In this document: positions 27,732 to 38,019 of the stretch, one piece after another
Numbering within the stretch: the stretch's first letter is position 1
Layout: each line of letters starts with the position of its first letter
NCBI RefSeq assembly: GCF_001297065.1
Contig: NZ_LHOX01000018.1
Span: 186,001 to 250,000 of the forward strand
Length of the DNA: 64,000 bases
Direction: 5' to 3'
Source: Enterococcus sp. RIT-PI-f
GTDB lineage: Bacteria; Bacillota; Bacilli; Lactobacillales; Enterococcaceae
Made by a program: the position numbers and the translations under genes
The notes under the pieces: model-generated
What the model saw: only the letters and a program-made list of their open reading frames with translations
The model's database searches: none
Told to the model about the DNA's origin: nothing

Positions 27732-30700
27732 AACCAAAGAAATTGATCATGAAAAATTTTGGTCCCTTTATCGAAGAAACGTTAGATTTTGACCAAGTCG
27801 CCACCACTGGGCTTTTTTTGATCAGCGGCAAGACAGGTGCTGGCAAAACCACGATCTTCGATGGGATGACCTTTGCGCTCTTTGGCGAGACCTCAGGCAA
27901 TTTGCGGGCCGGCAAAGAAATGCGGTCAATGTTTGCCTCACCCAGCGAGGAAACAAGTGTTTCCTTTACTTTCGCGCATCAATCCTTATTCTATGAGATT
28001 CTCCGTCGGCCCGAACAGATTTTGTCAAAAAAACGCGGAGATGGTGTCACCAACCAAGCGGCAAAAGTCCAACTGACGATTTTTGATGCTGCGGGCAAAG
28101 AATTGAAGCAACTCAGCAAGCGAAACGAAGTGGATCAGTTCATCAAAGAATTGCTGCAACTAGATGCCAAACAATTTTTCCAAATCATGATGCTGCCGCA
28201 AGGTGAATTTCGCAACTTTTTGATCGCGACCAGCAATGATAAGGAAAAGGTGTTGCGAAATCTTTTTGGAACGCAGCTCTATCAAGGATTTAATGAATGG
28301 CTGAAAGAGCAGCAAAAAGCACAAAACAAGACGCTGGAACAACAGCAGCAACTCGCTGAACAATTACTCAGTCGGTTTGATTGGCAACAGGAGCAGCCAG
28401 TTTTCTCAACTGCAGAAGCACTCGAAGCATGGACTGCAGATCTGGAGCAGCAAACAGCCGCTATTGCCACCATGCAAACGCAAAAATCAGAAATCGATCA
28501 AGCCTATCAGAAGACACAAACGCTTTTTTATCAAGCCAAAGAGCGTGAAAACCTCAGACAAGAGCAACAAGTTCTGTTAGAACAGCAAACCGCTTTAGAA
28601 GCATCTGCCCCGATGATCAATCAAAAGAAACACCAACTGGAAGCACTTAGCTGGGCAGCAGAGAAGCAGCCAATCTGGCAGCGGCGGATGGAAAAAGATG
28701 CAGCCTATCGCCATGCGCAAAACCAAGCAGCAGCAGCGCAAGACCAATTGCGCTCGATCCAATTGCAACAACAGGATTGGCAGGCGCAACGACCAATCAT
28801 CGAACAACGAAAAGAAGCCCTTGAACAAGCAACAATGAAGCAACGAATGTTCGACAGCTTGCTGCCAATTGCCCAACAAGCCCACAAGCAACAACAAGCG
28901 TTGTCTGACTTGCGGCAAGAAGCCCAGCGGCAACAAACCAAGCGGCAAGCATTTGAACGGGAAGAAAGTCAGTTTGCCGCCCAACAAGCGCAATGGACTG
29001 CCGAGATCGAGGCCGCAGGCAATCATCAAACTGTCAAGATCCAGCTGTTGGAATGCAAAAATCTGCTGGAAAAATGGCTAGAGATCAAAGAACAATATGC
29101 AAAAGCCACTGCGGATCATCAACAACGCACGGTGCAAGAACAAGCGTTGATCAACAAGCAAACCCATTTAGACAAGCAGGCAGCGGCGCTGACGGTGACA
29201 TTGAAGACCGAGACCAGTCAAAATGCCAAAATGCAGATTGCGCGCTTGCAGCTTTTGCTGGAACCAGATGAACCATGCCCAGTCTGCGGGGCCACGGATC
29301 ACCCAAATTTGCAGGCCCATGCGTCTTATACTATCGAAGACATCATGGAAAGCGAACAAAGACTCCTGCGAACACAGAAGGAATTGACGACCGCCAAAGA
29401 ACAGTTGTCGGCCAATCATACATTGTTGCAGCAGTGTCAGCGGCAACTCGCTGAGACACACACATTGATCGAAGAAAGACAACAAGCCAAAGAAAAGGCA
29501 TGGCAGGCACTCTTTGCTGCATTACAGGTGCTGGAGGATGGGCAGGCCAAGATTACTGAAGCAACAGCGGCTGACTATCTCAAACAACGGATGATCGTAC
29601 TTGATCAGCAGACGGCAGCTGTCCAAAAAGCGCAGCAGCAATTACAAACACTCGCCCAGCAACAAAAAATGATCAGCAACGAAAAGCAGGTGTTGATCGA
29701 AGCGGAAGCAGCAGTCACCACAAAGCAGCAATTGGCTGAAGGACGGATGGCTGCGCTAATGGAACAATTGTCTGGTTATTCGATCCAAGAGATTGAAACC
29801 CAGCGCCTCGAAATAAAGAAATTGATTCAGCAGCAAACCAACGAAATAGACAGCGATGCCGCACAAGGGGCTGAGTTGGAGAAAAGTACAGTCATTTTGT
29901 CTGAGAAAGTGGACAATTTGCAGACATTTTCTCAAGAGAAACGGCAAGAATGGCAACAAGCCAATAAGGATATCGATGGATTTCTTCAGGAAGCCGGATA
30001 CACAGAAGTACAGTTCGAAGCGTTGCTTTCAGGTCTTTCTGAAAAAGAGGCACTTTCAATAGAGCTCAAGCAGTATCAACAAGATCTCTACGCCACCCAG
30101 CAACGGTTGGCGACCCTTGAACAGCGCTTAGCGGATGCTGAACCGGTTGATAGCGAGGCCTTGTCTGAGCAATTTCAACAACTAGAAGCCACCCGAGAGC
30201 AGATGCAGGAGAAAATCATCCAAAAACAAGAAAAAAGGCGCAACAACCAGTTGATTTATCAAGAATTGCACATGATTTATGCACAAAATGTGCAGGCAAT
30301 GGATCAGTTGAGTCAATTGCAGCAATTGGCAGAAACGATCAATGGAGAAAATAGCAAAAAAACCAGTCTGGAACGATACGTGCTGCAACGTTATCTGGAA
30401 GAAATACTCATCGTTGCCAATGCGCGGCTTGCGCGTTTGACCAGAGGGCGCTATCAATTTGAATTGGCTGACAAGGTAGGGAGTTATCGCAGTTCAACAG
30501 GATTGGAAATCGACATCTATGACGACAATGCCGGACAAGTTCGGCGGGCACATACCCTTTCAGGCGGCGAAAGCTTTATTGCTGCATTGGCGTTAGCCAT
30601 CTCGTTAGCGGACGTCATTCAGGCAAAAGCTGGCGGTATCGAGATCGAAGCCCTATTTATTGATGAAGGGTTTGGTTCCCTGGACGAGGAATCTTTAGAA

Positions 30701-30850
30701 ATGGCAATGGAGGCTTTAGAAATGATTGAAAGTGAAGGGCGAATGATTGGTATCATCAGTCACGTACGTGAACTCAGAACAAGGATCACGCAACAAGTTT
30801 TTGTAGAAACCAATGGCGGTGGTCAAAGTCAGATTCGTATCAAAGAATAA
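27728..30850 (+). CDS. sbcC: Exonuclease SbcCD, ATPase subunit C
   Basis: A Rad50-like SMC ATPase of 1,040 residues. Walker A is GKTGAGKTTIF, the ABC signature LSGGESF and Walker B FIDEGFGSLD are at the C-terminus, and a long Gln/Glu-rich coiled coil is broken near residue 517 by the CPVC zinc hook. The start is a TTG whose sequence overlaps the sbcD stop (ATTGA), with AGAGGG upstream. The coiled-coil part is strikingly glutamine rich, which also creates many spurious open frames on the opposite strand. Confidence 0.97.
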   Translation: MKPKKLIMKNFGPFIEETLDFDQVATTGLFLISGKTGAGKTTIFDGMTFALFGETSGNLRAGKEMRSMFASPSEETSVSFTFAHQSLFYEILRRPEQILSKKRGDGVTNQAAKVQLTIFDAAGKELKQLSKRNEVDQFIKELLQLDAKQFFQIMMLPQGEFRNFLIATSNDKEKVLRNLFGTQLYQGFNEWLKEQQKAQNKTLEQQQQLAEQLLSRFDWQQEQPVFSTAEALEAWTADLEQQTAAIATMQTQKSEIDQAYQKTQTLFYQAKERENLRQEQQVLLEQQTALEASAPMINQKKHQLEALSWAAEKQPIWQRRMEKDAAYRHAQNQAAAAQDQLRSIQLQQQDWQAQRPIIEQRKEALEQATMKQRMFDSLLPIAQQAHKQQQALSDLRQEAQRQQTKRQAFEREESQFAAQQAQWTAEIEAAGNHQTVKIQLLECKNLLEKWLEIKEQYAKATADHQQRTVQEQALINKQTHLDKQAAALTVTLKTETSQNAKMQIARLQLLLEPDEPCPVCGATDHPNLQAHASYTIEDIMESEQRLLRTQKELTTAKEQLSANHTLLQQCQRQLAETHTLIEERQQAKEKAWQALFAALQVLEDGQAKITEATAADYLKQRMIVLDQQTAAVQKAQQQLQTLAQQQKMISNEKQVLIEAEAAVTTKQQLAEGRMAALMEQLSGYSIQEIETQRLEIKKLIQQQTNEIDSDAAQGAELEKSTVILSEKVDNLQTFSQEKRQEWQQANKDIDGFLQEAGYTEVQFEALLSGLSEKEALSIELKQYQQDLYATQQRLATLEQRLADAEPVDSEALSEQFQQLEATREQMQEKIIQKQEKRRNNQLIYQELHMIYAQNVQAMDQLSQLQQLAETINGENSKKTSLERYVLQRYLEEILIVANARLARLTRGRYQFELADKVGSYRSSTGLEIDIYDDNAGQVRRAHTLSGGESFIAALALAISLADVIQAKAGGIEIEALFIDEGFGSLDEESLEMAMEALEMIESEGRMIGIISHVRELRTRITQQVFVETNGGGQSQIRIKE

Positions 30851-30865
30851 GGAAGGAGGGATACA

Positions 30866-33800
30866 ATGAAGTGGAGTATACCAGAAAAAGTCATCGAACG
30901 AGGACGCACCTATTTAAATGAAGACCGCGTACTATCTGTCACGCCGGATCCAGAAAAAAATGTGTGGCATGCAGAAGTCTTAGGGGCTGAATTATACCTA
31001 GTGACATTAGATGCCACTGCCAAAGAAGTGGATTATTGTCAATGTCCTTACTGGGATGAACACCATTATTGCAAACATACCGTCGCAGTCGAATTGTATT
31101 TGCGCAAGCAAGGGAAAACCCGTATGATCACAGAAAAACCTGCGGCCCAAAAACAGTTTTCCCCATCAGAAATGTTCTCGAATGGGTTTGCCAGATTAAC
31201 CGCTGCGGCCAATGAAACTGTCCCGCTTCAAATCGAGTATCATGTGGATACGATTCCCACCAATCCTTATCATCAAGAACTAGATTTATTGGGTATTTCT
31301 TTAAAAATCGGTTATCGCGGGACAACTAGAAATTATGTAGTCAAAAACATTTACAAGTTTTTGCAAATGTATCAAGAGAAAAAAAGTTATACCGCTAACA
31401 AACAGTTTGACTTTTTGTTGACCGACGATGCGTTTGATGCGCCAAATCAAGCGCTGTTACAGCGCTTGGCAGGGATAGCCCAGACACAGCAATTGATTGG
31501 TCAAGCAGGGATCCAGGTCAATGGCAAGTTGGACAAAAAGTATTTGCTGCTGCCTGTCGAATACGGCAAAGAGTTATTGGCACAGATGAATACTGTTTTT
31601 GGACGGATCACCATCGGCGACCACAAACTCAAAGAAGCCGTATTTGCAACAGGCAATCCACTACAATTTGATGTCCAAAAAGTGGAAGACCGATTTGTCC
31701 TGCGTATGCTGACTGATTTTGATTACTTGTTGAATCATTATAATTGGGGCTTGATCGAGGGTCAGTTTTTTGAATTGACGTCAGAACAAAAAGAGATTTA
31801 TCTTACCATGCAACAGCTATTCAAGCGTTTCGAAGAACCAATCATTGACTATCCCAAAGATGAACTGGCCACGCTATTCATGAAAGTTTTGCCGCATTTG
31901 CGGAAAATCGGCACAGTTGTGATAGGGGATGCTGTGGGAAATGAAATCGAAGAAGCTGCACTGCAAGTCGTTTTTTCATTGCGTAAAATCAAAGGACAAA
32001 TCGATCTGCAAGTTGATTTCACTTATGGTGACGTGGTCTTTTCAAGTGATCCCAAATATCAGCACACACCAGCAGATCATCCAGAGATTCTGCGGGACTT
32101 TAAGCAAGAGGCACGTATCGAACAAGTTCTGGACACATTAGGCTATCAAGCGAGCAGCAAAAATCGTCAAAAAGAGTTGCCGTTAGGGGAACATCTATAT
32201 GCCTTTTTTACCAAAGAAGTGCCAATCTTGCGCCAATTAGGCACGGTCCGAATCGGTAAGAAATTACGGGAACTTTATCTTGATGCCCAGCACCATCGTC
32301 CACAGATCGCCATCGAAGAAAATGGCTCATGGCTGGATATCAAGTTTGATATCAGTGGGATCGCAGAAACTGAGATCGATGCGGTCTTGCGCAGCTTATT
32401 GCAATCAGCTAAATTTTATACTACTGAGAATGGGCAAGTCCTTTCGTTGGAATCTGAAGCCTTCCAAGAAGCCAGTGCCGCGTTGCAGCAATTGCGGATG
32501 GCCATGTCAGTCAAGAACGGTGCCATCCAAGTGCCGTTGAATCAAGGGCTGATGCTGCAAGAACAATTTACGGCACAGGCTGACTTTAGTGAAGGCTTCA
32601 AACAAATGACAGAAGACTTGATTCACCCAGAAGGTTTTCATGTCTCACTACCTCAAGCACTGAATGCGGAGTTGCGACATTATCAAGAAACAGGTTTCCG
32701 ATGGTTGAAAATGTTGAGCCATTATCATTTTGGCGGGATTTTGGCAGATGAAATGGGCTTAGGGAAAACAGTGCAAACCATCAGTTACTTATTATCTGAA
32801 AAAGAAGAAAAGCAACAGCTGTCGGCCTTGATCGTTGCACCTGCCAGCTTGACGTATAACTGGCAGCAAGAATTAACGCGATTTGCCCCAAGCTTGACTG
32901 CCTGTGTCATCAGCGGTAGCAAAGAAGAACGGGAAGTGCAATTGCAGCAAACAGCGGATATCCGGATCACCTCCTATGCCAGTTTGCGGCAAGATATCGA
33001 TAGCTATCAAGAATTGAATTTGACCTGTTTGATCCTAGATGAAGCACAAATGGTCAAAAACAGTGCCACAAAAACGGCGCAAGCATTGCGTTCATTACAA
33101 GTACCGCAACGCTTTGCATTAAGTGGTACCCCAATCGAAAACAATTTAGAAGAATTGTGGTCATTGTTCCAAATGATCATGCCAGGATTTTTTCCTAGCA
33201 AACAAGGGTTCAAAGCTTTAGATACCCAAGAGATCGCCAAAATGATCAAACCCTTTATTCTGCGTCGAGATAAAAAATCGGTGTTGCATGACCTGCCGGA
33301 AAAACTGGAAACCAACTATTATAGTGTCTTAACAGAAGAACAAAAGAAAATCTATCTGGCGTATCTGCGCCAAATGCGTGAAGAAATTGCCCAAATGGAT
33401 TCAGCTTCCTTTAGAAAGAATCGAATCAGTATCTTAGCCGGGTTGACACGCTTGCGCCAAATTTGTTGTGATCCGAGATTATTCGTAGAGGATTATCAAG
33501 GATCTTCTGGCAAGTTGGAACAAGTCAAAGACCTCTTGGCCGCAGCCAAAGAAAACGGCCGCCGAGTGTTGCTGTTTTCTCAGTTTACGAGTATGCTATC
33601 GTTGATTGAAACGGAGCTGGCGCAAGAAGGATTCAACACATTTTATCTACGAGGCAGCACACCGCCGCAAGAACGTTTGGCGATGGTGGATGCTTTTAAC
33701 AGCGGAGAGAAAGATGTCTTCTTGATTTCCTTGAAAGCAGGAGGTACCGGATTGAACTTGACGGGTGCTGATACCGTGATCTTGTATGACCTTTGGTGGA

Positions 33801-34036
33801 ACCCAGCCGTAGAAGAACAAGCAGCCGGTCGGGCCCATCGTATCGGCCAGCAACGGGTGGTAGAAGTGTGGCGGATGATTGCTGAAGGCACCATCGAAGA
33901 ACGAATGGACGCTTTGCAGCAAGAAAAACGTGAACTATTCCAAAAAGTGATCCAAGGCAATGAAACACAGTTGCAGCAAATGACTGAAGAAGATATTCGT
34001 CTGATCTTAAGTATTGGCGAAGAAACCTATGGATAA
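30866..34036 (+). CDS. SWIM-domain SNF2-family helicase
   Basis: A 1,056-residue helicase-like DNA translocase. A SWIM zinc-binding motif (CQCPYWDEHHYCKH) lies near residues 54-70, a long non-conserved middle region follows, and the SNF2 ATPase begins near residue 620 with DEMGLGKTVQT (Walker A), ILDEAQ (motif II) and, toward the end, NPAVEEQAAGRAHRIGQ (motif VI). Such proteins are common in Firmicutes and their physiological role is not settled; DNA repair or transcription is possible. It starts 15 bases after sbcC, so it shares the sbcDC operon. Confidence 0.94.
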   Translation: MKWSIPEKVIERGRTYLNEDRVLSVTPDPEKNVWHAEVLGAELYLVTLDATAKEVDYCQCPYWDEHHYCKHTVAVELYLRKQGKTRMITEKPAAQKQFSPSEMFSNGFARLTAAANETVPLQIEYHVDTIPTNPYHQELDLLGISLKIGYRGTTRNYVVKNIYKFLQMYQEKKSYTANKQFDFLLTDDAFDAPNQALLQRLAGIAQTQQLIGQAGIQVNGKLDKKYLLLPVEYGKELLAQMNTVFGRITIGDHKLKEAVFATGNPLQFDVQKVEDRFVLRMLTDFDYLLNHYNWGLIEGQFFELTSEQKEIYLTMQQLFKRFEEPIIDYPKDELATLFMKVLPHLRKIGTVVIGDAVGNEIEEAALQVVFSLRKIKGQIDLQVDFTYGDVVFSSDPKYQHTPADHPEILRDFKQEARIEQVLDTLGYQASSKNRQKELPLGEHLYAFFTKEVPILRQLGTVRIGKKLRELYLDAQHHRPQIAIEENGSWLDIKFDISGIAETEIDAVLRSLLQSAKFYTTENGQVLSLESEAFQEASAALQQLRMAMSVKNGAIQVPLNQGLMLQEQFTAQADFSEGFKQMTEDLIHPEGFHVSLPQALNAELRHYQETGFRWLKMLSHYHFGGILADEMGLGKTVQTISYLLSEKEEKQQLSALIVAPASLTYNWQQELTRFAPSLTACVISGSKEEREVQLQQTADIRITSYASLRQDIDSYQELNLTCLILDEAQMVKNSATKTAQALRSLQVPQRFALSGTPIENNLEELWSLFQMIMPGFFPSKQGFKALDTQEIAKMIKPFILRRDKKSVLHDLPEKLETNYYSVLTEEQKKIYLAYLRQMREEIAQMDSASFRKNRISILAGLTRLRQICCDPRLFVEDYQGSSGKLEQVKDLLAAAKENGRRVLLFSQFTSMLSLIETELAQEGFNTFYLRGSTPPQERLAMVDAFNSGEKDVFLISLKAGGTGLNLTGADTVILYDLWWNPAVEEQAAGRAHRIGQQRVVEVWRMIAEGTIEERMDALQQEKRELFQKVIQGNETQLQQMTEEDIRLILSIGEETYG

Positions 34037-34046
34037 ACATGTAAAC

Positions 34047-34076
34047 GCAGGATGCCATCTGGCATCCTGCTTTTTT
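34047..34076 (+). terminator. Rho-independent terminator after the SNF2 gene
   Basis: An 11-bp perfect stem (GCAGGATGCCA with TGGCATCCTGC) is followed by six T residues. The opposite-strand HAD gene ends at its edge. Confidence 0.9.
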
Positions 34077-34809
34077 AGGCATATTGCATTTCTGGTATGG
34101 CTAAGAGCGTGCTGATTGCTTCTGATAAATCATCAAAACAATCGATGGTTTTATCTGGCAGCGATGCACGTCCAACTGGCGCTGTGCGATTCCGATGATT
34201 CAACCATAAGGCTTGCCAACCGGCACGTTTGGCGCCAATCACGTCATTGTCAAAGTTATCACCGACATATAAAGTCTGGTCTGGATCCAAGCCAAAGGAA
34301 CATTCTGCTAGGCGGAAAATGTCCAACTCAGGTTTTTGAAACCCAGTAGTTTGCGAGATCATCATGTGTTCTGGTTTGATCCAATTGGTCAGCTGCAATT
34401 GATCTAATTTCTTTTGTTGGTGCGTGGTCGGCCCATTTGTGATGATACCGATTTTGACTGGCAGCGAAGCGAGAAAATCCAATGTATCTTTGACAGCAGG
34501 GTGTAAGGTGATCTGGTCAAGCTGTTGTTCATAGAGGGCTTGAAACTGTTGGCTTTCTGCCAATGAGATAGGTTGGCAGCCGATATCAGTCAATGACGTG
34601 CTGAGGCGGTAATGGCGAAAATGATCCAATGACCATTCTTTGGACAATACCTTGCCAAATTGTTCATCGCTATGCAACCGAAATTGCAGATAAAGTGAAG
34701 TGAGCTGTGGATAAGGGACTTCTGGAAAATAAGTCATGATCGCTTGGCGAAATGGTTGTTGCTGGTCGTAAAGAGTATCGTCGACATCAAAAAGTATACT
34801 AGAAATCAA
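34075..34809 (-). CDS. HAD-family hydrolase, YjjG/YfnB-like nucleotidase
   Basis: A 244-residue haloacid-dehalogenase phosphatase. Motif I is FDVDDTLYD (nucleophile Asp), motif II is ITNGPT, and the C-terminal motif IV is YVGDNFDNDVIGA. The best match is the non-canonical nucleotidase group that cleaves pyrimidine nucleoside monophosphates, but the substrate is not certain. The TTG at 34809 is preferred, with AAAGGCG 8 bases upstream; TTG 34827 is an alternative. Confidence 0.87.
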   Translation of the reverse strand: MISSILFDVDDTLYDQQQPFRQAIMTYFPEVPYPQLTSLYLQFRLHSDEQFGKVLSKEWSLDHFRHYRLSTSLTDIGCQPISLAESQQFQALYEQQLDQITLHPAVKDTLDFLASLPVKIGIITNGPTTHQQKKLDQLQLTNWIKPEHMMISQTTGFQKPELDIFRLAECSFGLDPDQTLYVGDNFDNDVIGAKRAGWQALWLNHRNRTAPVGRASLPDKTIDCFDDLSEAISTLLAIPEMQYA

Positions 34810-35000
34810 AAAAGACACGCCTTTCAAAATTAATGAAAACTTTCATTTGTTTTTCGTTTATATCATAGATGATTTTTTTGAAGAAAAAAAGATGTAAAAG
34901 ACTGTTAAATAAAGGTTTATTTTACTATTTTAGACAAACGGCGGAGTAATAACCTTTCATAATAATGGTGAATTTTACTCATTTTCAGACGATTCTCATT

Positions 35001-35029
35001 TTGCCTTTTCATGGATTGTTCTTTATAAT
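35001..35029 (+). promoter_or_regulatory. Promoter for the ABC exporter gene
   Basis: TTGCCT (35001-35006) and TATAAT (35024-35029) have a 17-base spacer and lie 25 bases ahead of the start codon. Confidence 0.7.
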
Positions 35030-35053
35030 GAAAGAATTGGAGGAGGGGTAAAA

Positions 35054-36772
35054 GTGTTAAAAAGGTTTTTTAGTTATTATCGACCCTATCGGTCACTGTT
35101 TATCTTAGATTTTACTTGTGCTGTTTTTGCCGGATTGCTGGAATTGGTGTTTCCAGTAGCAGTCAATCGTGTGATCGACCAAATTATGCCGCAAAACAAT
35201 TTCCGTTTGATTATGTTGGCTTGTTTAGGTTTACTCTTTTTTTATATCATCAATACCGTTTTGCAATATGTAGTGGTCTTTTATGGACACAAACTGGGGG
35301 TCAATATTGAAACGGACATGCGGCAAGAATTGTTTCGTCATTTGCAAACGCAGCCTTTCGAATATTACGACAATCAGAAGACTGGGAAATTGATCAGTCG
35401 GCTGACTACTGATTTATTTGAAATATCGGAAGTGGCACATCACGGACCAGAAGATGTATTTATCACGATCATGACCCTGATCGGTTCATTTATTTTGATG
35501 TTGAATATGCATGTTCAGTTGGCTATCGCGACATTTGCGTTGATTCCACTGATCACTGTCGCACTGGTTTTTTTCAACAAAAAAATGACCAAAGTCAACA
35601 CAGAGATCTATGATAATTTGGGTGAATTCAACGCCGGTGTCGAAGCTTCCGTCAGTGGCATTCGGGTGACACAGTCATTTGCCAATGAAACATTCGAACA
35701 CAAGCGGTTTGACGGCTTGAGTCAATTGTATCGCCGCTCGAAAATCACTTTTTATAAAATCATGGCGATCAGTTCTGCTTATAATTACTTCTTGATTCGT
35801 TTGATCAATTTGTTTGCGCTGATTTTCGGGGCATATTATGTCATTCAAGGAGAATTGACCAATGGGCAGTTTGTCGGCTTTATCTTGCTATCCAATGTCT
35901 TTGTCAGACCTATCGAAAAAGTCAATACGATGATTGAAAGTTATCCAAAAGGGATCGCGGGCTTTCGACGCTTGACAGAAGAACTGGATAAACAACCAGC
36001 TATCCAGGACAAACCAGATGCCGTCATTGTCAAAAACTTGAAGGGCGATATCTCGTATCAAAATGTATCATTTGCGTATGCAGATGCCACGAAAGTCTTG
36101 AATCACATTGACCTTGAGATCAAGTCTGGTGAAACTGTCGCTTTTGTGGGGCAGAGCGGCTCAGGGAAGACTACATTGTGCAACTTGTTACCGAGATTTT
36201 ACGAGGTGTCAGAAGGTGAGATCACGATTGACGGCATCAATATTCAAGATATGACGTTGGCTTCTTTAAGAGGGCAGATCGGTACCGTACAACAAGATGT
36301 CTTTCTCTTTCCAGGTACCATTCGCGAAAATATTGCTTATGGAAAATTGCAGGCATCAGAGGCTGAAATCCTTCAAGCAGCAAAGTTGGCACATTTAGAG
36401 CAAGTGATCGATCAAATGAGTGACGGATTGGATACGGTGATTGGCGAAAGAGGGGTCAAACTTTCTGGTGGCCAAAAACAACGGGTAGCGATTGCCAGAA
36501 TGTTCTTGAAGAATCCGCCGATCCTCATCTTGGATGAAGCGACTTCAGCTTTAGATACTGAAACTGAGCAAGTGATCCAAGAATCATTGAATGCGTTAGC
36601 TGATGGCAGAACGACCTTGATCATCGCCCATCGTTTAGCGACGATCAAGCATGCCACAAGGATCATTGTTGTCAGTGACCAAGGTATTTTAGAAGAGGGC
36701 AGTCATGATGATCTGATGGCATTGAATGGCCATTATCGCCGCTTGCATGATGCCCAATTCGCCAAAAAATAA
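35054..36772 (+). CDS. ABC transporter, fused permease and ATPase (multidrug/lipid type)
   Basis: A 572-residue half-transporter with six membrane helices (residues 1-310) and one ATPase domain. Walker A is GQSGSGKTTL, the signature is LSGGQKQR and Walker B is ILILDEATSALD with an intact catalytic Glu, so a homodimer is expected. Substrate is unknown. The GTG start has a strong GGAGGGG site. The gene stands alone between the HAD gene and spx, followed by a terminator. Confidence 0.93.
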   Translation: MLKRFFSYYRPYRSLFILDFTCAVFAGLLELVFPVAVNRVIDQIMPQNNFRLIMLACLGLLFFYIINTVLQYVVVFYGHKLGVNIETDMRQELFRHLQTQPFEYYDNQKTGKLISRLTTDLFEISEVAHHGPEDVFITIMTLIGSFILMLNMHVQLAIATFALIPLITVALVFFNKKMTKVNTEIYDNLGEFNAGVEASVSGIRVTQSFANETFEHKRFDGLSQLYRRSKITFYKIMAISSAYNYFLIRLINLFALIFGAYYVIQGELTNGQFVGFILLSNVFVRPIEKVNTMIESYPKGIAGFRRLTEELDKQPAIQDKPDAVIVKNLKGDISYQNVSFAYADATKVLNHIDLEIKSGETVAFVGQSGSGKTTLCNLLPRFYEVSEGEITIDGINIQDMTLASLRGQIGTVQQDVFLFPGTIRENIAYGKLQASEAEILQAAKLAHLEQVIDQMSDGLDTVIGERGVKLSGGQKQRVAIARMFLKNPPILILDEATSALDTETEQVIQESLNALADGRTTLIIAHRLATIKHATRIIVVSDQGILEEGSHDDLMALNGHYRRLHDAQFAKK

Positions 36773-36846
36773 AACTGGCAAGGCCGAATCAAAAAAGGGA
36801 TTATCTGTTTTTATAGGTAAATCACCCATTTTAAGCCACCAACTTG

Positions 36847-36878
36847 CAGCTTATCCGTTGAGATAAGCTGTTTTTTTT
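36847..36878 (+). terminator. Rho-independent terminator after the ABC exporter gene
   Basis: A 9-bp stem CAGCTTATC/GATAAGCTG with a 6-base loop is followed by eight T residues. Confidence 0.9.
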
Positions 36879-37308
36879 TATTTTCTTCTCTTTTAATGCT
36901 GTTATTTAATATAGTGAATGGTGTGTAGAAAGCAGAGGAAAGGTATGTGCAAGGGGCGATTTGATGAGAAAGCGGGTTGCACAAAAAAACTCCCTCTGTT
37001 ACATTGGAAGGAGAAAGACCAGCGTTTTAAAAATAACAAAAATTTTTTATGCCTGCGTATTTTGTTATTTAAGGACGATTTTTTGTGATTTTTACCTTAA
37101 AAATAAAAGCTTGAAATAAGTGCGTTATATCGCTGATAAAGAAATTACAGTTGTAAATCATTTGCAAAAAATTAAAAAACGTATCTATATTTATGCGTGA
37201 TTATTTAACAAAGTGTCATCCATCTGATACACCAATGATACACTGTTGTATAAAAGCAGTAATATTAAAAATAAATTTGAATTCTCTCATTTAAAGGATT
37301 CGATTTCC

Positions 37309-37338
37309 AGAGAAACCTTTTGTTTTTAAGGTTTCTCT
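37309..37338 (+). terminator. Hairpin with short T-run upstream of spx
   Basis: An 11-bp perfect stem (AGAGAAACCTT with AAGGTTTCTCT) is followed by TTTAAT. It may end a short transcript or attenuate read-through into spx. Confidence 0.55.
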
Positions 37339-37471
37339 TTTAATATAACTTTCGAGTTTTATTAAAAAATATGAGATATAGACTAGATTTTTTCTAGGTT
37401 CTTCTGTATAATTAGAATCAAGCAAGGGAACAGGACTTGCGATCCACTTATTTAAAAAGGAGAGATGCACG

Positions 37472-37870
37472 TTGTTGACACTATACACTTCCCCAAGTTG
37501 CACGTCTTGTCGCAAAGCTCGTGCGTGGTTACAAGAGCATGAGATTCCTTTTGTTGAAAGAAATATTTTTTCAGAACCATTGAATATTTCTGAATTGAAA
37601 GCAATCTTACAGATGACAGAAGACGGTACAGAAGAAATTATTTCTACCAGATCCAAAGTTTTTCAAAAATTGAACATGGATCTAGATGACCTGCCCCTGA
37701 AAGATTTATTGACACTTGTCCAAGAGAATCCAGGATTATTGCGTCGTCCGATCATGATCGATGAGAAACGACTGCAAGTAGGTTTCAATGAAGATGAAAT
37801 TCGCCGATTCTTGCCTAGAGATGTTCGTCAATTGGAACTTCGTCATGCACAGTTAATGGCAGGCTTATAA
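37472..37870 (+). CDS. spx: Spx family transcriptional regulator
   Basis: Spx binds the RNA polymerase alpha subunit and controls the thiol-oxidative stress response. The N-terminus [16 protein letters not shown] carries the redox switch C10-X-X-C13, and the [14 protein letters not shown] segment is conserved. Length is 132 residues. The start is a TTG with AAGGAGA 7 bases upstream; it aligns with the usual Spx start. Nearby mecA and spxH encode adaptor-type proteins that, in relatives, affect proteolysis of regulators including Spx. Confidence 0.97.
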   Translation: MLTLYTSPSCTSCRKARAWLQEHEIPFVERNIFSEPLNISELKAILQMTEDGTEEIISTRSKVFQKLNMDLDDLPLKDLLTLVQENPGLLRRPIMIDEKRLQVGFNEDEIRRFLPRDVRQLELRHAQLMAGL

Positions 37871-37883
37871 AACAATATCGTTG

Positions 37884-37912
37884 ACCCGTTCTTAAGCCGA
37901 ACGGGTTTTTTT
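37884..37912 (+). terminator. Rho-independent terminator after spx
   Basis: An 8-bp stem ACCCGTTC/GAACGGGT is followed by T residues. Confidence 0.9.
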
Positions 37913-37953
37913 GTAGAGATTTACGCTTTTCTTAAGCGAATATTCGTTTTCGC

Positions 37954-37981
37954 TTTACTTTTTGACTGGTTTCGCTACAAT
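37954..37981 (+). promoter_or_regulatory. Promoter for mecA
   Basis: TTTACT (37954-37959) and TACAAT (37976-37981) are separated by 16 bases, about 40 bases ahead of mecA. Confidence 0.6.
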
Positions 37982-38019
37982 GAACCTATAAGAATTAGCA
38001 AAAGTGAGGTGTAGCTAAT

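Larger units (their letters stand above)
36773..37471 (+). other. Long non-coding stretch upstream of spx
   Basis: About 700 bases with no convincing gene. It holds the terminator of the upstream ABC gene (36847-36878), a second hairpin followed by a T-rich run (37309-37338), and a TATAAT at 37407-37412 about 60 bases ahead of spx that is probably one of its promoters. The A+T-rich interval 37000-37260 has several possible -10 elements. Multiple spx promoters or a small RNA are plausible. Confidence 0.5.

Noticed and set aside
28595-29029. A 144-codon minus-strand frame within sbcC, and similar ones nearby
   Set aside because: They arise opposite the Gln-rich coiled coil (CAA/CAG read as TTG/CTG) and have no ribosome sites; sbcC on the plus strand explains the DNA.
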